Shown: positions 6,727 through 9,619 of the stretch, piece by piece | Numbering within the stretch: the first letter of the stretch is position 1 | How the letters are laid out: the number at the start of each line of letters is the position of its first letter | Assembly (NCBI GenBank): GCA_041749275.1 | Contig: JBGTBQ010000003.1 | Location: 1 to 9,619 of the forward strand | Direction: 5' to 3' | DNA: 9,619 nucleotides | Source: JBGTBQ01 sp041749275 | GTDB taxonomy: Bacteria; Acidobacteriota; Blastocatellia; Pyrinomonadales; Pyrinomonadaceae | The notes under the pieces: generated by a model | Told to the model about the DNA's origin: nothing | What the model saw: the letters and a program-made list of their open reading frames with translations, nothing else | Database searches by the model: none | Program-made: the position numbers and the translations under genes

Positions 6727-7161
6727 TTATGCCCACTCCAAAGCGCCCTTGCGCCAAGCGTAGTAGTAGCCGACGACGAGGATGCCGATAAAGACGAACA
6801 TTTCGAGGAGCGCGAACTTGGTGAAGCTGAAGTCGTCGCCCATGAAGATGATCGCCCACGGTAGGAGGAAGATCGTCTCCACGTCGAAGATAAGAAACAG
6901 CATGGCGACGATGTAGTAACGCACGGTGAAGCGGTCATGCGCTTCGGTGACGGGGTCAATGCCGCACTCGTAGGGGCGCATCTTCGCCTTCTGGTAGATG
7001 CTCGGTCGAACGAAGCGCCCGAGGACGATGGGCAGCACCGGGAACAAGACGGCGAAACCGAAGAAGATCATCACCGGCCAGTAGGCCGTGATGGGGCCGC
7101 CCAACTCTCGGACGGTCGTCGTCGCCGCGTCTGTCGCTTGGAGGAGAATTGCGTTCAACAT
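6727..7161 (-). CDS. nuoA: NADH-quinone oxidoreductase subunit A
   Basis: NuoA is a small membrane subunit of complex I at the junction of the membrane and peripheral arms, near the quinone site. The 144-residue protein has three membrane segments (about 27-48, 83-106 and 117-137). It has the family signature RPYECGIDP (62-70) and the acidic motif LFLIFDVETIFLLPW (88-102). I start at the ATG at 7161. A GTG two codons upstream (7167) is also possible, and neither has a clear ribosome binding site. It is the first gene of a two-gene unit with nuoB, driven by the promoter at 7210-7239. Confidence 0.96.
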   Translation of the reverse strand: MLNAILLQATDAATTTVRELGGPITAYWPVMIFFGFAVLFPVLPIVLGRFVRPSIYQKAKMRPYECGIDPVTEAHDRFTVRYYIVAMLFLIFDVETIFLLPWAIIFMGDDFSFTKFALLEMFVFIGILVVGYYYAWRKGALEWA

Positions 7162-7209
7162 ACTCACTCGAAAAGTGCGGTATAGAATGTCTGGTCAGCG
7201 AACAAGGAA

Positions 7210-7239
7210 AATATATGCGTGCGCGCGACCGCGTGTCAA
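7210..7239 (-). promoter_or_regulatory. Strong sigma70-like promoter for nuoA-nuoB
   Basis: On the minus strand a perfect TTGACA (7239-7234) is followed after 18 bases by TATATT (7215-7210). The spacer is GC-rich. Transcription would start near 7203, leaving about 40 bases before nuoA. Confidence 0.65.
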
Positions 7240-7298
7240 CGTACTTCTCTTATCCGGCGGCGCTCTGGGAGCGCGCGCAACCACTTCTCGGAATCTAT

Positions 7299-7328
7299 TT
7301 GAAACGATGCTCGGTCGCCAGCTATAAT
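7299..7328 (+). promoter_or_regulatory. Near-consensus sigma70 promoter for the GTPase operon
   Basis: TTGAAA (7299-7304), an 18-base spacer and a perfect TATAAT (7323-7328) give a predicted start near 7335 and a leader of about 75 bases before the TTG start at 7411. With the nuoA promoter it forms a divergent promoter region in the 7162-7410 gap. I see no clear operator palindrome, and nothing else in that gap. Confidence 0.7.
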
Positions 7329-7399
7329 GCCGGCACACTCAGCCTTGCCTCTCTTGTGAGCCGGGCGCGCGAGTCGCGGAATCAACATCTCACCAGTTC

Positions 7400-7404
7400 G
7401 GAGG
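7400..7404 (+). promoter_or_regulatory. Shine-Dalgarno supporting a TTG start
   Basis: GGAGG lies 6 bases before the TTG at 7411. This spacing and the zinc-binding motif immediately after the start make the rare TTG start credible. The next in-frame ATG would cut off most of the zinc ribbon. Confidence 0.8.
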
Positions 7405-7410
7405 CTCCCC

Positions 7411-8943
7411 TTGAGTTACCGTTGTCCCCTGTGCCTGAAGCTGCTTGACGCAAGCGAGAAGCTGGAGCGACGCTGCACCACACACCCTGACCGGAACAAG
7501 ACCTTCAACTGCGGTCACTCCAACATGCCGCGCCAGATTTTCTGCCCCGCGTCCGGTTGCCGCTGTGCTGACGAGATATCCAACGGGGTCTTCCTGCGGC
7601 ATGTAGGCTGCGCCGAGCACAACCCCTTCTGGGATGGGTCGAAGATTGATCTCGATGGTCAGTCGCACGAAAGCTGGGCTGCGTTCCTCATTGATTTCGG
7701 GGCCGGTGACATCTCGGTGCAAGTCCAACACTGGCTGATCGGCGTGCTTCGCAACTTTCCGCGGGACGTTCGAGAGATGTGGTTCCCGTTGATGCTTTTA
7801 CGCGCGACCGCCGAGCGCAACGGCAGCAGGCGCATCGGCAGGCTCGTCGAACTCTCCGGCGCGAGGAGCGCCGGCAAAACAATCCTTGCGGTTCAAGCGA
7901 TGAACCCACATGGATACGCCCCAACGCCCGGACTCGGGAGCGTTCTCATCAACAATTTTATCTTCTCTCGCCGGGTCGGCGAGCGCACCGAACGGCATTT
8001 CCGCAGCTTCATCGAGACGCTTCACCTGAGCACTCTACTGCGCCGCAGCGACAAGAATATCTTCCTCCCGGAAGGAACCCCGCACGGAGCGCGCAATCTG
8101 CGGGTCGCCTTCATCAAGCCCGCCGTCTGGAGTCCCGCTCCGAGCGACGGCACTTGGAAGGGTCTGCTGATGCGGATCGGAAGAATGCTCTGGCACGATG
8201 GGAAGCGAATTCTGCGGGACGACGTGACCGGCGGCATCTCTGATATCTTTGGCGGGCAGGGCGTCCGCCCGTACTGGCACGCCATTGTGTTTTACGACAA
8301 GTCGGGCGAGGTTGACGAGAACGAAGACGTGATCACCGACATTCTCGACAAGGTCGCCGTGGTCGTGAACGCCGCGGAGATACTCGGCCTCGCGGAGGAG
8401 GAGGAGAACGCAGAAGACGTGCTCGACCTCTTTGAGGTGAAGCCGAATACGGGGAATGTGCTCGACCTCCCCAAAGCAAAGCCGGCCTTGGAGAAGAGTC
8501 TCGAAGTGGCGGTGCAGCGGATCATCAAAGCCATCGAGAGCAAGCAACTCTGTTATCTGGTCGTTACACAGTTGGACAAAGTAAAAAAACGGATCGGCGC
8601 GGACTGGCAACAGGTGCAGCGGATCGCGGACGACCTGACCGACATCGGAAAGGATCGCGGGCCGCTCAGCCGGGCGTGGTCGAAGCTCTCGCCGCGCCGC
8701 TCATCGCCAGCTCACCAGTTGTTAGAGAAGTGGTTGGGGGACGAGCAGGTCGGCAACCGGCGGCAGTTGAAAGATCACCTAAAGGACGTGGAAGAGATTT
8801 TCTTCATCTGGACGGACGATCTGCCAACGCCGGGAGTCCCGGCGTTGCGTGAGAAACTGCCCAGCTCTCACGGGCTGGCAAAGTTCGTCTGCCGCTGCCT
8901 TGAAATCGAGTGGGAACAGATCAACCAGAGTTCCAACAGCTAA
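7411..8943 (+). CDS. Zinc-ribbon GTPase of a conflict-system type
   Basis: This 510-residue protein starts at a TTG with GGAGG 6 bases upstream. Residues 1-70 are cysteine-rich: C5 and C8, C22, C34 and H36, C45, C50 and C52, C67. This looks like one or two zinc ribbons. A P-loop GTPase domain follows: G1 motif GARSAGKT (150-157), G3 motif FYDKSGE with D296 and G299, and a G4-like TQLDK (386-390) preceded by a hydrophobic strand LCYLVV. Between G3 and G4 sit three 13-residue repeats (321-359). The arrangement recalls the 'double-GTPase'/zinc-ribbon proteins described in NTP-dependent conflict systems that pair with a GTPase-associated protein. Here the next gene begins 14 bases later, consistent with an operon. 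No signal peptide or membrane segment is seen. GTP preference is inferred from TQLD standing for NKxD, so another nucleotide is possible. The motifs are plain in the sequence; the system assignment is from memory of family features. Confidence 0.75.
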   Translation: MSYRCPLCLKLLDASEKLERRCTTHPDRNKTFNCGHSNMPRQIFCPASGCRCADEISNGVFLRHVGCAEHNPFWDGSKIDLDGQSHESWAAFLIDFGAGDISVQVQHWLIGVLRNFPRDVREMWFPLMLLRATAERNGSRRIGRLVELSGARSAGKTILAVQAMNPHGYAPTPGLGSVLINNFIFSRRVGERTERHFRSFIETLHLSTLLRRSDKNIFLPEGTPHGARNLRVAFIKPAVWSPAPSDGTWKGLLMRIGRMLWHDGKRILRDDVTGGISDIFGGQGVRPYWHAIVFYDKSGEVDENEDVITDILDKVAVVVNAAEILGLAEEEENAEDVLDLFEVKPNTGNVLDLPKAKPALEKSLEVAVQRIIKAIESKQLCYLVVTQLDKVKKRIGADWQQVQRIADDLTDIGKDRGPLSRAWSKLSPRRSSPAHQLLEKWLGDEQVGNRRQLKDHLKDVEEIFFIWTDDLPTPGVPALREKLPSSHGLAKFVCRCLEIEWEQINQSSNS

Positions 8944-8957
8944 AGGCGAGCGAACCT

Positions 8958-9619
8958 ATGCGACTGCTGGCGCACGGAGGCACGAGTTACAGCGAACGCC
9001 ATCGCGTCGGCGTGTGGCCGGACATCCCGCGGCACGTGCTGGAAGCGACCTACGGCTTGCCCGGCGAGACACTGAGCTATGGCCTCGGCGTGCTGGAAAG
9101 CCATCCGCCTTTCCTCATCGTCCGTCAGCGCCAGATCACGGGCAGCGGGCGCTCCTATGCCTTCTCACTTCTGCTTGATCCGGGGCCTGTCGTGTGGGGC
9201 GACTTCGGCTGGAATGCCGCCGACCTTCTGCGCGCGCTCCTCGACGACGAGACGGGCCGGCAGCTCCTGATTCAGCCGGAGTCTTTCACGGTCGAGAGCC
9301 TGCGGCAGTGTCTGCATAGGCTTCGCCCGTCCGGGCCGGATTCACAAAGCGGTGTGCCCGCCGATGACGACGTGTCGCTCGATGAGGAGCGCGTCGCAAA
9401 CTTCCTCGACTGCTGGGTGGGGGCCGCGTTCGCCGATGAGACCATCGTCGCCGCGCCCGGCGCGTTCTGCTTCGACGCACGCCCCGACCACGCTCGTCTC
9501 GCACGGATGCTCGGACGGCTCCCGCAGCCATGCTTCCGCGCCGGTTCGGGCTGGCTTGTCGGCGGCAGCAGCGCGCACGGCCAATCGCTCGGCGCGCGCT
9601 TCGTGCTCGACGACGGCGC
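8958..9619 (+). CDS. GTPase-associated (GAP1-like) protein, N-terminal part
   Basis: The frame opens at the ATG at 8958 (AAGGCGAG lies 7 bases upstream) and is still open at the window edge after 220 codons, so the gene is cut off at its 3' end. The protein begins MRLLAHGGTSYSERHRVGVW. Recognisable stretches include LEATYGLPGETLSYGLGVLE (29-48), a GSGRSYAFSLLLDPGPVVW region (62-80) and FGWNAADLLRALL. I see no nucleotide-binding motif, membrane segment or signal peptide. Coupling to the GTPase gene 14 bases upstream, together with the GR-YAFSLLLDPG-type core, suggests the GTPase-associated protein family (GAP1-like) found beside such GTPases. I recall this style of sequence and cannot confirm it by search. 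It probably acts as adaptor or regulator between the GTPase and an effector encoded further right. Confidence 0.6.
   Translation, partial: MRLLAHGGTSYSERHRVGVWPDIPRHVLEATYGLPGETLSYGLGVLESHPPFLIVRQRQITGSGRSYAFSLLLDPGPVVWGDFGWNAADLLRALLDDETGRQLLIQPESFTVESLRQCLHRLRPSGPDSQSGVPADDDVSLDEERVANFLDCWVGAAFADETIVAAPGAFCFDARPDHARLARMLGRLPQPCFRAGSGWLVGGSSAHGQSLGARFVLDDG

Noticed and set aside
4505..8943. Caspase-like protein as effector of the GTPase system
   Set aside because: It is exported, is separated by a terminator and by nuoA-nuoB on the opposite strand, and has its own promoter. Proximity alone is not enough.

Overview
The window is GC-rich bacterial chromosome. The mix of a CHAT/STAND/TPR protein, a secreted caspase-like protein, a Uma2-family nuclease and a detached nuoA-nuoB pair would fit a soil or thermal Acidobacteriota lineage (Blastocatellia-like). 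That placement is inferred from gene content and style only; no ribosomal or other marker gene is present.

Layout. Positions 28-125 hold an elaborate palindromic element. It is followed by a Uma2-type PD-(D/E)XK nuclease gene (209-823, +). A convergent gap of about 210 bases contains a REP-like inverted repeat (847-934). On the minus strand, 1037-4042 encodes a 1001-residue CHAT protease / NB-ARC-like NTPase / TPR protein, which is an NLR-like architecture. Its upstream region abuts the N-terminal remnant of an IS630-type transposase (about 4106-4315, +). That remnant runs in frame into a divergently transcribed, signal-peptide-bearing caspase-like (C14) gene (4505-5866, +). A bidirectional terminator (5894-5923), whose 3' half is tandemly duplicated, separates the caspase gene from nuoA-nuoB on the minus strand (7161 down to 6005). 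These encode respiratory complex I subunits and have their own strong promoter.

From 7299 the plus strand starts a new operon: a near-consensus sigma70 promoter, a TTG-started GTPase with an N-terminal zinc ribbon (7411-8943), and 14 bases later a second gene (8958 to beyond the window end). I read this pair as the start of a GTPase-centred conflict system of the kind where a zinc-ribbon/'double-GTPase'-type protein is encoded beside a GTPase-associated protein (GAP1-like). The effector genes, if any, should lie just past base 9619. This is the best candidate for a little-described system. Its GTPase has three tandem 13-residue units inserted between the G3 and G4 motifs.

How the genes relate: nuoA-nuoB are housekeeping and sit between two accessory blocks. 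Block one (CHAT-STAND-TPR plus caspase, divergent) encodes two clan-CD cysteine-protease-fold proteins, one probably cytoplasmic and one exported. Block two is the GTPase pair. Nothing in the sequence links the two blocks mechanistically, since they are separated by a terminator and by oppositely transcribed nuo genes.
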